Source of the DNA: Pseudomonas fluorescens
GTDB lineage: Bacteria > Pseudomonadota > Gammaproteobacteria > Pseudomonadales > Pseudomonadaceae
Length of the DNA: 64,000 nucleotides
Direction: 5' to 3'
Assembly (NCBI RefSeq): GCF_902497775.2
Contig: NZ_OZ024668.1
Span: forward strand, 829,826 to 893,825
Shown: positions 36,264 to 45,600 of the stretch, piece by piece
Layout of the letters: every line of letters starts with the position of its first letter
Numbering within the stretch: position 1 is the first letter of the stretch
Translations under genes and position numbers: made by a program
Notes under the pieces: generated by a model
The model's database searches: none
What the model saw: only the letters and a program-made list of their open reading frames with translations
What the model was told of the DNA's origin: nothing

Positions 36264-37196
36264 ATGAACCTGTTCGGTTCGATCAAGAGTTTCATCAAGG
36301 TTGTCGAAGCCGGCAGCATTGCCGGTGGCGCCCGCAGCCTGGGGTTGAGTGCCGCCGCCGTGAGCCAGAACATCGCCCGCCTGGAGGCCCATCTGCAGGT
36401 GCGCCTGCTCTCACGCACCACCCGTAGTATGGCGCTGACGCCCAGTGGCAGCTTGTACTACGACAAGGTCAAGCATATCGAGCGCGACCTTGAGCACGCG
36501 CAGCAGGCGGTCACCACCCCGGATAGCGAACCCAAGGGGCGCTTGTGCATCGCTTCGTCGTCGGCGTTTGGCCGTCATGTACTGGCGCCGTTGATTCCGG
36601 CGTTCAGCGCGCGATACCCACAGCTTTCAATTGAATTGGTTACGAATGATCGGCGGGTCAATCATGCCCAGGAAGGTGTCGATGTCAGCATCCGCATCCA
36701 GCCGCAACTCGAAGATGGTCTGCTGGCCCGGCACATTGCCCGGGTGCCGTTCATATGCTGCGCTTCCCCGGGGTATCTGGTAGCGGCCGGCAGGCCACAA
36801 TCGCCCGAGCAGCTCAAGGAGCATCGCTGCCTGGTGTTTCGTTACCCGGTAGACGGACGCTTTTTGCGCTGGGGCTTCATCCGCGAAGGGCTGCGGTTTG
36901 ATGCCGAGTTCGGCAATGTGCTGATCAGCGATGACATCGATGTGCTGACCCAAATGGCCGTGCAGGATGGCGGTATCGCCCGCCTGGCCGAGTTCGTCGC
37001 CCGGCCCTTGCTTGAGCGTGGCCAACTGGTGGCGTTGTTCGAGTATTCGCAGCCCGCCATGGTCTATGCCCAGACCGAGCCGATGGATGTCTACCTGTGC
37101 GTGGCCGACCGCTTTGCCCTGACGCCCAAGGTGCGGGCGTTCATGGAGTACATCCAGCTTGAGGTCGGGCCTGCCTGGCCGGTCCATCAGGCATAA
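36264..37196 (+). CDS. LysR-family transcriptional regulator
   Basis: This 310-residue regulator has an N-terminal winged helix-turn-helix (residues 5-65) with FIKVVEAGSIAGGARSLGLS and AVSQNIARLEAHLQVRLLSR, followed by the periplasmic-binding-like effector domain (about 90-300). It resembles the CrgA/AaeR-type branch common in pseudomonads. Divergent placement from the DUF2798 gene suggests self-regulation and control of that gene. The effector is unknown. The ATG at 36264 is chosen; the longer frame begins with unconserved sequence. A bidirectional terminator follows the stop. Confidence 0.9.
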   Translation: MNLFGSIKSFIKVVEAGSIAGGARSLGLSAAAVSQNIARLEAHLQVRLLSRTTRSMALTPSGSLYYDKVKHIERDLEHAQQAVTTPDSEPKGRLCIASSSAFGRHVLAPLIPAFSARYPQLSIELVTNDRRVNHAQEGVDVSIRIQPQLEDGLLARHIARVPFICCASPGYLVAAGRPQSPEQLKEHRCLVFRYPVDGRFLRWGFIREGLRFDAEFGNVLISDDIDVLTQMAVQDGGIARLAEFVARPLLERGQLVALFEYSQPAMVYAQTEPMDVYLCVADRFALTPKVRAFMEYIQLEVGPAWPVHQA

Positions 37197-37223
37197 AAAA
37201 ACCGCCGATGTAGGCGGTTTTTT
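37195..37223. terminator. Bidirectional intrinsic terminator
   Basis: The stem AACCGCC / GGCGGTT with a GATGTA loop is flanked by an A-tract on one side and a T-tract on the other. It serves both the LysR gene (plus) and the convergent FadL-type porin gene (minus). Confidence 0.93.
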
Positions 37224-37236
37224 AGCAGCGCTGCAA

Positions 37237-38496
37237 TCAGAAGCGATAGGTCAGCGATGCGCCAAGACCGTGAGCGCTGTTTTCGTACTTGGCGTTGTAC
37301 GAACCCTTGGTCGGGCTGGCCAGGTTGACCTTGGTGTCTTCTTCCCACAGGTAGGAGTAAGCCAGGTCGATGGTCATGTCTTCGGTAGGGCTGTAGCCCG
37401 CACCCAGGCTGAATACCTTGCGGTCGCCAGTCGGAATGCGTGGCGAGCGGTCGTGGTTGTTGGTCGGCGACTGGTCGACGGTGAAGCCGGTGCGCAGTAC
37501 CCACTCTTTGTTCAGCTTGTACGAAGCACCGATGGCGTGTGCCCAGGTGTCGTGCCAGTTCTGGTCTTCGTTGATGGTGCCGAACTGGCCGGCGATCGGC
37601 GCAGGCACTTCGTTGGTTACGGTGATCGCTTCCAGGCGGCTCCAGCGGGTCCAGGTACTGCCCGCGTAGAGGGTCCACTGGTCATCCAGCTCGTGGGTGA
37701 CCGAGAAGTCTACCGACTCAGGGGTCTTGATCTTCAGTTCGGCGTCATACTTGCCGCCGCTGAACGGGCCGATCAGGGCCGAGTTGATCTTGGTGTTGCC
37801 TTCGAGCTTGTAGTCGACCATCGAGTGGTAGGTCAGGCCCAGGCGGGTCTTGTCGGTGGCTTGCACCATGACGCCGATGTTGTAGCCGACCGCGGTATCG
37901 TCACCCTTGATCTTCACTTCGCCGTCGTTGAAGCCCGGGCTGCGTGGGTTGAGGACGTTGGAGCTCAGTTCGCCCTTGATACGGTTGAAGGTCGGGCCGA
38001 AACCGATCGAGACCTTGTCGTTGAAGGCATAGCTGACAGTAGGCTGGAAGGTGATGACTTCAACGTAGCTTTTCTTGCCCCAGTAGCGGCTGGCAGCTTC
38101 GTCTTCGTATTCGGTCACCAGGCCGAAGGGTGCGTAGACACCGAAGCCGACGGTCCAGTGATCATCGATCGGCTTGACGTAGTAGCCCATGGGCACGCCA
38201 ACGAACGGCACCATGTCGCCATCGGTGCTGCCACCTGGGCGGCCACCACCGGAAATATCGGACTTGGCGATGACGGCGGCGCCGCCAACGGTGATCTGTT
38301 CGCGCTTGAGGCGCGACATACCGGCAGGGTTGCCGAATACGGTGCTGGCATCATCGGCAGAAGAAGAACGACCCGCGAAACCTGTGCCCATGCCGCTGAC
38401 GCTTTGTTCGTTGAGGGCGAAGCCGCTGGCGAACAGTTGAGTCGAGGCGAGAGTGACGGCGAGGCTGAGAGAGGTTTTGAGCATTACTTTTTTCAT
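37237..38496 (-). CDS. FadL/OmpP1 family outer-membrane porin
   Basis: This 419-residue protein has a signal peptide at 1-24 and the FadL-family N terminus SGFALNEQSVSGMGTGFAGR with the NPAGMSR motif of the hatch domain. It is a beta-barrel protein ending in the C-terminal aromatic residue TYRF required for outer-membrane insertion. The family moves long-chain fatty acids or hydrophobic aromatics across the outer membrane; the exact substrate is unknown. GAGTTCTAATAATG gives a moderate ribosome site. It shares a terminator with the LysR gene, and it is not obviously in an operon. Confidence 0.93.
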   Translation of the reverse strand: MKKVMLKTSLSLAVTLASTQLFASGFALNEQSVSGMGTGFAGRSSSADDASTVFGNPAGMSRLKREQITVGGAAVIAKSDISGGGRPGGSTDGDMVPFVGVPMGYYVKPIDDHWTVGFGVYAPFGLVTEYEDEAASRYWGKKSYVEVITFQPTVSYAFNDKVSIGFGPTFNRIKGELSSNVLNPRSPGFNDGEVKIKGDDTAVGYNIGVMVQATDKTRLGLTYHSMVDYKLEGNTKINSALIGPFSGGKYDAELKIKTPESVDFSVTHELDDQWTLYAGSTWTRWSRLEAITVTNEVPAPIAGQFGTINEDQNWHDTWAHAIGASYKLNKEWVLRTGFTVDQSPTNNHDRSPRIPTGDRKVFSLGAGYSPTEDMTIDLAYSYLWEEDTKVNLASPTKGSYNAKYENSAHGLGASLTYRF

Positions 38497-38642
38497 TATT
38501 AGAACTCCTTGGGATCTCCGGGGCGAAAATTACCAACATTTCGCCCGCAGCGCTATAGGCTGTATCGCAGGAGATAGAGAGGTTTTGTAGGACAATCCGA
38601 CCAAAATTGCGGAAATTATCCGATTATGGAATGCAGTGACTC

Positions 38643-39125
38643 TCAGCAGGCCTGAAGAGTCACAGGGGCGACGCAGGTTTGCCAGGCGCAGGTGAAATCG
38701 CGCAGGCGACCCTGGGGTTGAAAGGTTTGTCGCCAGATGCGTGCGAGGCCCAGTAAATCGTCGGCGGCGGGCAGTTCAGGGGCCTGTTCTTCGATCAGCA
38801 TCCAGGCGATGGCGGTGGCGTAGCGCAGGTTGACCGTCAGCTCCAGGTGCGGGCCGCTGAGAAAGGCGTGCTGGCTGGCCAGGCCGCGCACCAGGCTGGC
38901 CAGGTCCGGGTCGCGGGCCAGGAACTGGTCCCAGAGGCTTTGGTGGCGTAGCTCGCCGATGCGGTACAGGCCGTGGCCGCGGCGGTCGTGCAGGGCCGAG
39001 CCAAGTGCCGACTGGCTGGCGGCGACGCCAAGCAGCAGGGCTTCGGCGCTGGCGCAGTGACGACCCAGGTAGATCAGGGTCGGACGAATGACAAACTGGC
39101 TCAACTCGCTCGCGGCGATACCCAT
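38643..39125 (-). CDS. Unrecognised 160-aa protein
   Basis: The 160-residue product is soluble, helix-rich and without a signal peptide. It has RPTLIYLGRHCASAEALLLG near the N terminus, a central RRGHGLYRIGELRHQSLWDQ and an end LRDFTCAWQTCVAPVTLQAC with several Cys. Codon use is like the neighbours. I do not recognise a family; the RIGELRHQSLWD part resembles short structural proteins of phage-like loci only vaguely, and I do not rely on that. It lies upstream of a REP pair and is monocistronic. Confidence 0.6.
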   Translation of the reverse strand: MGIAASELSQFVIRPTLIYLGRHCASAEALLLGVAASQSALGSALHDRRGHGLYRIGELRHQSLWDQFLARDPDLASLVRGLASQHAFLSGPHLELTVNLRYATAIAWMLIEEQAPELPAADDLLGLARIWRQTFQPQGRLRDFTCAWQTCVAPVTLQAC

Positions 39126-39317
39126 GATGCCCTCGAACTTGAAATTGGCCGGCGGACGCTGGAGCTTGGCAGCTGGTGAATCGGTCAGGCCCGCCGGAAG
39201 CGGCCTCTGCCGCTTGAGTTGAAGTGTAGTGTCATATTCGCGCTGTAAAGGCCTGTTTTTAAAACATTTGCGGCTTTTAGTTATAAATCATATGCCGTAC
39301 GGCAATTACCCAACTCC

Positions 39318-39394
39318 CCTGTAGGAGCGAGCTTGACCCGCGATCCGGCGCATAAGCAACCGGCCTCATCGCGGGTCAAGCCCGCTCCTACAGG
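39318..39394. repeat. REP pair with 27-base arms (one mismatch)
   Basis: The arms at 39318-39344 and 39368-39394 are inverted copies differing at one base, separated by 23 bases. Each holds AGCTTGACCCGCG or AGCGGGCTTGACCCGCG-type sequence identical to the relA-mazG element. It lies between the 160-aa gene and a terminator. This is a REPIN-like doublet. Confidence 0.85.
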
Positions 39395-39397
39395 CAT

Positions 39398-39424
39398 AAA
39401 AAAGCCCCGCCAGAGGGCGGGGCT
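39398..39424 (-). terminator. Intrinsic terminator of the 74-aa gene
   Basis: On the minus strand AAGCCCCGCC pairs with GGCGGGGCTT across a four-base loop and is followed by TTTTTT. It starts 25 bases after the stop codon of the 39449-39673 gene. Confidence 0.9.
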
Positions 39425-39448
39425 TGAGCGTTTGCAGCGTCGTGCGGA

Positions 39449-39673
39449 TCAGGCCACCAGGGCCTGACGGGTGCGCTCGATAACGGCCTGCAGCGGCTCG
39501 GCTTCGGAGTATTGCTCCGGGTACAGGCGCTCGCTGTGACGGGCAATGCCGTGCTCGTTGACCAGGGTGAAGCTGAAGCCGCCTTTGCGCGACGCCAGGA
39601 TCAAGCAGTTCAGAGGGGCAAATGCCTGGGAAAGGGTGCGAATGGCAGCCTGAGTATGATTAGCGTGATGCAT
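39449..39673 (-). CDS. Small unrecognised protein, 74 aa
   Basis: The 74-residue protein has no signal peptide. It starts MHHANHTQAAIRTLSQAFAP and has a beta-strand pair LNCLILASRKGGFSFTLVNEHG followed by a helix ending TRQALVA. The ATG at 39673-39671 is preferred to a longer frame whose start region is poorly conserved-looking. AGGA lies about 12 bases upstream, and the leader contains a small hairpin CACGG/CCGTG (39700-39716). A strong terminator follows. The family is not recognised. Confidence 0.6.
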   Translation of the reverse strand: MHHANHTQAAIRTLSQAFAPLNCLILASRKGGFSFTLVNEHGIARHSERLYPEQYSEAEPLQAVIERTRQALVA

Positions 39674-40293
39674 AGTTATTAGATGTTCCTGCAATAGACA
39701 CGGTTTTGATCCGTGCACATATAAAACGTTCCAGTAACGCGGGCATTTAAGCCGGTGCGAAGAACCTGACTGGAACAGGGCAGCCAGTTTTGGGCGCATT
39801 TATCATGTGGCGCTGGGGCTGACTGGTAGGTACGTCAGAGGACAGGCAACAGCCAGGGTCGGGTTCAATGCCGCTGGGTGAAGATCCTGATCAATCTGCA
39901 GGTTGGTTCGGTCAGAGTAAGAAGTGATTTACCTGGGGAACCATCGAGTGGGCCGGTCCTGATTTCAACAGGCCTGTCCGATGTGAGGGGGCAGGGCACT
40001 GTAAGGACTGCTTTGGCCAGAATTGACTTTCAGCTTGGTACTAACGGCGGCAAGACTACAGGAGTTTACCGGTTGTGGCAAGCGTTATGGCTTTTCGTCT
40101 GGCGAGCCGATCAGTATGTCGCGTTCCGGGCGGTCTGTGAAGTGCTAATTCACCGGGTTTGCAGTGCCGTAAGGCAGGGAACGTGCCAATTTCGTGCAGG
40201 GAAATGCCTCGCTTCAGGGCGGTTGTACACACTTGGGGCAGCCTTTGTTACAGCTCTGCAACAAGGCGGCAAGTGGCCGCTAATGACTTGGCC

Positions 40294-40309
40294 ATTGTCT
40301 TAAGTCAAT
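40294..40309. promoter_or_regulatory. ANR/FNR-like palindrome
   Basis: ATTGTCTTAAGTCAAT fits TTGAC-N4-GTCAA at nine of ten conserved positions; the left half is TTGTC. Such sites bind the oxygen-responsive ANR/DNR regulators in pseudomonads. It lies about 330 bases upstream of the Sel1 gene, so the target is uncertain. Confidence 0.35.
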
Positions 40310-40410
40310 GAAAAAAAACACTTATTTGAGCTGGTGAAAAAATCGACAGTTTGACTGAAAGCCCCATTCCATAGGGGTTTGCGGGGTGGTTTAGGGGGTT
40401 GTCCACCGAG

Positions 40411-40433
40411 TTATCCACAGCTTCTGTGGATTG
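40411..40433. promoter_or_regulatory. DnaA-box inverted repeat
   Basis: TTATCCACA (40411-40419) is an exact DnaA consensus box. The reverse-strand copy CAATCCACA (40433-40425) faces it, so ATCCACAG and CTGTGGAT form a perfect eight-base inverted repeat around CTT. Sequence is directly read; binding by DnaA is inference. Confidence 0.45.
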
Positions 40434-40642
40434 TCCCGAGCGCTTGCTCTAGGACGGGCGTGCCAGCTTTTTACTCACTGTCCGACAATCCTTCGACAGT
40501 CTTCTGTCCGGGACAAAATACCCGCGCTGACGTCAAGAAAAAAACACTGAAATATTTTGAAAAAAGTGCAGAAAAGCACCGGGCCATTGTCAGAAAAATG
40601 GAGTAGAGTGGCGCGCCTCTCGAGTTGCCTTCGCTGTTTTCT

Positions 40643-41071
40643 ATGAAGTTTCGCTCCAAAACCCTCATTGCCCCTGCTGCCCAGACACCCCTGCCGGAGC
40701 CCAAGCGCTTCTCCTTGAAGGTCGCCTTGTGGTTGCTCGACAGCCCGCGTCTGGGTGACAACCCCAACGTCAAGCACTTTGCCGGGCGCCTGCTCAAGCA
40801 GCCGGCGCGCCAGGGCGTGGTGGTGGCGCAGAGCCGCCTGGGGCAGATGCTCTGCCGCGATTGCGGCAATGCCCGCGACCGTCGTATCGGCCACGAACTG
40901 CTGCGCCAGGCGGCGCGGGCCGGTGATCGCCGGGCCCAGCTCGAATACGGCCGGCTGTGCGCCCTCGGGCAACTGAACGAACCCGCCCAAGGCCGCTATT
41001 GGCTGGAGCAGGCGGCGGCCCAGGGCTCGCAGGAGGCGCTGCGTCTGCTCAGGCAATTGCCTGAAGCCTGA
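40643..41071 (+). CDS. Sel1-repeat (TPR-like) protein
   Basis: This 142-residue protein has a basic N terminus, then Sel1-like helical repeats such as VVAQSRLGQMLCRDCG, RRAQLEYGRLCALGQLNEPAQ and GRYWLEQAAAQGSQEALRLL. The last repeat is the best match; the first are degenerate. Sel1 proteins act as protein-interaction scaffolds. It has no signal peptide, so cytoplasmic. The ATG at 40643 lacks a strong ribosome site. It lies 63 bases before rmuC. Confidence 0.72.
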   Translation: MKFRSKTLIAPAAQTPLPEPKRFSLKVALWLLDSPRLGDNPNVKHFAGRLLKQPARQGVVVAQSRLGQMLCRDCGNARDRRIGHELLRQAARAGDRRAQLEYGRLCALGQLNEPAQGRYWLEQAAAQGSQEALRLLRQLPEA

Positions 41072-41134
41072 ATGCGGTGCTCAGGCCCAAGGCTGATAAG
41101 CTGAGCCGTTGATCGTTGGCCGAGGGAGATCGGG

Positions 41135-42643
41135 GTGGCTATGGCAGTGGATCTGACCAGCATTGTGCTGGGTATCGTGGTGGCGGCTGTGCCGTGTCTG
41201 GCGCTGGTGCTGCAGGTGCAACGGCGCCTGAGTGTGCGCCAGGCTGACGCGGCGTTACTCGAGGAGCGCTTGAGCAGTGTGCAGTTGGCCCAGGAAGGCC
41301 TGCTCGCCCAGCTCGATGCCAGCCGCGACGAAATCAGCGATCTGAGCCAGGCCAACGCTGCCAAGCAGGCCACCCTGGCCGCCCAGGCCCGTGAACTTGA
41401 GTTGTTGCAGATGGATCGCGACGAAGCCCGCGACGCCGCCCACGCCTGGCAGCTTGAACGCGCCAGCCGTGAAGCCGAATTGCGCCGCCTCGACGCCCAG
41501 AGCGCAGCCCTGGGCGCCGAACTGCGCGAACAGCAGGAAAGCCATCAGCAACGCCTCGACGACCTGCAGGGCTCGCGAGACGAGCTGCGCGCGCAGTTTG
41601 CCGAAATGGCCACGAAGATCTTCGATGAGCGCGAGCAACGCTTCGCCCAGACCAGCCAGCAACACCTGGGGCAGTTGCTCGATCCGCTCAAGGAGCGCAT
41701 CCAGGCCTTCGAAAAACGCGTTGAAGACAGCTACCAGCAGGAGGCCCGCGAGCGCTTCTCGCTGGCCAAGGAACTGGAGCGCCTGCAGCAGCTCAACCTG
41801 CGCCTGAGCGATGAAGCCACCAACCTGACCCAGGCGCTCAAGGGCCAGAAGACCCAGGGCAACTGGGGCGAGCTGATTCTGGAGCGGGTGCTGGAGCACG
41901 CCGGGCTGGAGAAGGGGCGCGAGTATCAGACCCAGGTCAGCCTCAAGAGCGCCGACGGCGAGCGCTTCCAGCCCGACGTGCTGATCATGCTGCCGGGCGA
42001 CAAGCAGGTGGTGGTCGACTCCAAGGTCAGCCTCACCGCCTACCAGCAGTACGTTGCCGCCGACGACAGCGAGATCGCCCAGGCCGCGCTCAAGCAGCAC
42101 GTGTTGTCGCTGCGCAATCATGTCAAAGGCCTGTCCGGCAAGGATTACAACCGTCTCGAAGGCCTGCACAGCCTGGATTTCGTGTTGCTCTTCGTGCCCA
42201 TCGAAGCGGCGTTTTCGGCGGCCCTGCAGGCCGAACCGAACCTGTTCCAGGAAGCCTTCGACCGCCAGATCGTGATTGTCAGCCCGACCACTTTGCTGGC
42301 CACCTTGCGGGTCATCGACAGCCTGTGGAAGCAGGAGCGTCAGAGCCAGAATGCCCGGGAAATCGCCGAGCGCGCCGGCTGGCTGTACGACAAGTTCGTG
42401 CTGTTCATCCAGGACCTGGACGAGCTGGGCAACCGCCTGCAGCAGGTCGACAAAGCCTACAGCGCGGCGCGCAACAAGCTCTGCGAGGGCCGCGGCAACC
42501 TGATCAGCCGCAGCGAACAGCTCAAGCTGCTCGGCGCCCGGGCGAGCAAGAGCCTGCCTGCCGACCTGCTCGAACGGGCCATGAGCGAAGGCGACCCACT
42601 GGCCGCCAGCGCCCTTACTGGACCAGGCTTAGATGCCGATTGA
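41135..42643 (+). CDS. rmuC: DNA recombination protein RmuC
   Basis: RmuC limits inversions at short inverted repeats. The 502-residue protein has an N-terminal membrane anchor (about 8-28), then a long coiled coil rich in Ala, Glu and Gln (about 35-215). The C-terminal nuclease-like domain has GNWGELILERVLEHAGL, the FQPDVLIMLPGDKQVVVDSK motif and FVPIEAAFSAAL. These are the RmuC signatures. A GTG at 41135 lies six bases after GAGGGAG, while ATG at 41141 is an alternative. Its 3-prime end overlaps that of the convergent kinase gene by 29 bases. Confidence 0.93.
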   Translation: MAMAVDLTSIVLGIVVAAVPCLALVLQVQRRLSVRQADAALLEERLSSVQLAQEGLLAQLDASRDEISDLSQANAAKQATLAAQARELELLQMDRDEARDAAHAWQLERASREAELRRLDAQSAALGAELREQQESHQQRLDDLQGSRDELRAQFAEMATKIFDEREQRFAQTSQQHLGQLLDPLKERIQAFEKRVEDSYQQEARERFSLAKELERLQQLNLRLSDEATNLTQALKGQKTQGNWGELILERVLEHAGLEKGREYQTQVSLKSADGERFQPDVLIMLPGDKQVVVDSKVSLTAYQQYVAADDSEIAQAALKQHVLSLRNHVKGLSGKDYNRLEGLHSLDFVLLFVPIEAAFSAALQAEPNLFQEAFDRQIVIVSPTTLLATLRVIDSLWKQERQSQNAREIAERAGWLYDKFVLFIQDLDELGNRLQQVDKAYSAARNKLCEGRGNLISRSEQLKLLGARASKSLPADLLERAMSEGDPLAASALTGPGLDAD

Positions 42644-45600
42644 GCAGGGCACGCAGGGCCGCCGGCTTGACCGGCTTGGCCAGGTAATCGAGGCCGGCGG
42701 CATGCACCTGGGCAACCATCTCGCTGCGCCCGTCGGCGCTGATCACCACGCCAGGTACCGGCTCACCCAGGCGGGTGCGTAGCCAGGCCATCAGCTCGGT
42801 ACCGATCTCGCCGTCGTCCAGGTGGTAGTCGACCAGCGCCAGGTGCGGGCGCAGGCCGTTGTCGAGCAAGGCATCGCATTCTGCGCGGTTGCGCGCGGTG
42901 GACACCTGGCAACCCCAGCGGCTGAGCAGGCTGTTCATGCCGATGAGAATGCTGTCTTCGTTGTCGACGCACAGCACCTGCAGGCCCGCCAGCGGTTGCC
43001 CGGCCTGTTCGGCTGGGCTGGCCACCGCGACCGCCGGCGCTGTGGCCAGCGGCACGCTGACGCGGAACACGCTGCCCTTGCCCGGCCAGGACTGCACCTC
43101 AAGCGGATGCCCAAGCACCTTGCACAGGCCGTCGGCGATCGCCAGGCCCAGGCCCAGGCCTTTTTCCGCGCGGGTCTGGTGGCTGTCCAGGCGTTTGAAT
43201 TCCTCGAAAATCACCTGCAGCTTGTCATCGGCGATACCGCTGCCACGGTCCCACACTTCCAGCCACAAGCGCCCTTGCTGGCGGCGCACGCCGAGCAAAA
43301 TCGGGCTCTTGCCATAGCGGAAGGCGTTGGTCAGGAAGTTCTGCAAAATCCGCCGTAGCAGTTTCATATCGCTCTGAACCCGCAGGCGGCTGCCGCGCAG
43401 GCGGAAATCCAGGCCTTGCTGCTGGGCCAGCACCTTGAATTCGGCGCCGAGGGTGTCGAACAGTTCGTTGAGGGCGAACGGTTTGACGTCCGGGGTGATC
43501 TTGCCGTTTTCCAGGCGCGAGATATCCAGCAGGTCGCTGATCAGCTCTTCGGCCGAGCGCAGTGAGCTGTCCATGTGCTGGACCAGTTGCTGGGCATCGG
43601 CCGACAAGCCATCGCCTTGATGCGACAGCGCCGCCGAGAACAGCCGTGCGGCGTTCAGCGGCTGCATTAGGTCGTGGCTGACCGCCGCCAGGAAACGGGT
43701 CTTGGACTGGTTGGCGGCTTCGGCGTGGCTCTTGGCTTCACTCAGCGCCTGGTTCAGTTGCGACAGTTCATGGGTGCGCTCGGCGACCCGTTGTTCCAGG
43801 CTTTCGTTGGCGCCCTTGAGGGCCTGTTCGGCTTCGCGGAACGGGGTAATGTCGGTAAAGCTCATGACAAAGCCGCCGCCGGGCATCGGGTTGCCGATCA
43901 GTTCGATTACCCGGCCGTTGGGGAACAAGCGCTCGGAGGTGTGCGCACGCCCCTGGCGCATCCAGTGCAGGCGCCTGGCCACGTGCACCTGGGCCTCGCC
44001 CGGGCCGCACAGGCCGCGCTCGGCGTTGTAGCGGATGATGTCGGCAATCGGCCGGCCGACGCTGATCAGCCCGTCGGGGTAGTTGAACAGCTCCAGGTAA
44101 CGGCGGTTCCAGGCCACCAGTCGCAGCGACTGGTCGACCACGCTGATGCCTTGGCTGATGTTCTCGATCGCCCCTTGCAGCAAGGCACGGTTGAACTGCA
44201 GCACTTCCGAGGCTTCGTCGGCGATGCGCACCACGTCCTCAAGCTGCATGTCGCGGCCTTCGATCGCCGCCTTGACCACCGCGCGGGTCGAGGAGGTGCC
44301 CAGCACACCGGCGAGCAGGCGTTCGGTGTGCTCGATCCAGTCACCGTCGGCGTTCTGGTTGGGGTTGAAGCCCTTGCCCTGGCGGTAGGCAAAGCGGATG
44401 AAGCTTTGCCGTGCGCGCTCTTCACCGACAAAGCGTGCGGCCAGGTGCAGCAGGTCGTCGATCTGTACCGCCAGCAGCGAACGGTTGCTGGGGCGGGCGC
44501 TGGTTTGTTGGCCGATGAAACGCCCGGCCTGCCAGTGCTCGGACACCCGCGTGCGCGAGAGGATCGATACCCAGGCGAACAGGGTGAAGTTGCCCGCCAG
44601 CGACAGCACCACGCCCTGGGTCAGCGGCGTGATGGGCAGGTTCAGCGGGTTGCCATGCAGCCAGGCCAGGCCCGGGAACAGCTCCAGCGACCAGCCCAGG
44701 CTATGGGCGGCAATCGGCAACACCAGGGTGTAGAACCACAGGAACACCCCGGCGGCCAGGCCCGCGAACACCCCGCGGCGGTTGGCCTGCTTCCAGTACA
44801 AGGCGCCGAGCATCGCCGGGGTCAGTTGGGTGACGGCGGCAAAGGCCACCTGGCCGATGGTCGCCAGGCTCGCGGTGGAGCCGAGCAGTCGATAGCTCAC
44901 ATACGCCAGCAGAAGGATGACCACGATGGTCACCCGGCGTACCGAGAGCATCCAGTGGCGGAAGGCTTCGAACGGCCGCTCGGCGTTGTTACGGCGTAAC
45001 AGCCAGGGCAGCAGCATGTCGTTGGAGACCATGGTCGACAACGCTACGGCTTCGACGATGACCATGCCGGTGGCCGCCGAGGCGCCGCCGATAAAGGCCA
45101 GCAACGCCAGCGCCGGATGCGCTTCGGCCAGCGGCAGGCTGATCACGAAAGAGTCGGGCAGCACCGAGTCAGGCAGCAGCATTTGCCCGGCCAGGGCAAT
45201 CGGCACCACGAACAGCGCGGCGAGAATCAAGTACATCGGGAACACCCAGCGCGCCAGGCGCAGGTCCTGGGGTTCGATGTTCTCCACCACGGTGACGTGG
45301 AATTGGCGTGGCAGGCAGATGATCGCCATCATTGCCACGCCGGTCTGCACGATCATCGACGGCCAGTTGATGGTCTCGTTCCAGAAGCCTTCCAGGCGCG
45401 GCGCCAGTTGCGCCTTGCTGAACAGGTCTTCGAAGCCGTTGAACAGGCCGAAGGTGACGAAGGCGCCGACGGCGAGGAACGCCAGCAGCTTGACCAGCGA
45501 TTCGAAGGCAATCGCCAGGACCATGCCGCGGTGGTGTTCGGTGACGTCCAGGCTGCGCGTGCCGAAGACAATCGAGAACAGCGCCAGTACCAGCGACACC

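Larger units (their letters stand above)
39674..40642. other. Gene-poor region of nearly 1 kb, visibly lower GC
   Basis: No convincing gene is seen in this gap between the 74-aa gene and the Sel1-repeat gene. It is more AT-rich than the coding regions, with A-tracts near 40311-40318 and 40543-40570. Special sites within it are the ANR-like palindrome (40294-40309), the DnaA-box inverted repeat (40411-40433) and a small hairpin GTGC/GCAC near 40568-40582. The plus-strand frame at 39878-40303 is open for 141 codons but uses rare codons (AGA, AGG, GGA, TTA) and has no clear ribosome site. A structured noncoding RNA or a long leader is possible. Confidence 0.5.

Noticed and set aside
37159..38502. 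Open frame of 447 codons on the plus strand
   Set aside because: It is the complement of the FadL-type porin gene, which has a signal peptide, NPA motif and terminal Phe on the minus strand.
40351..40376. TTGACT as a -35 box in the gene-poor region
   Set aside because: No acceptable -10 box occurs 16-18 bases downstream.
40471..41056. Minus-strand frames opposite the Sel1 gene
   Set aside because: They overlap the plus-strand Sel1-repeat gene, have no motif, and start in the AT-rich gap without a ribosome site.
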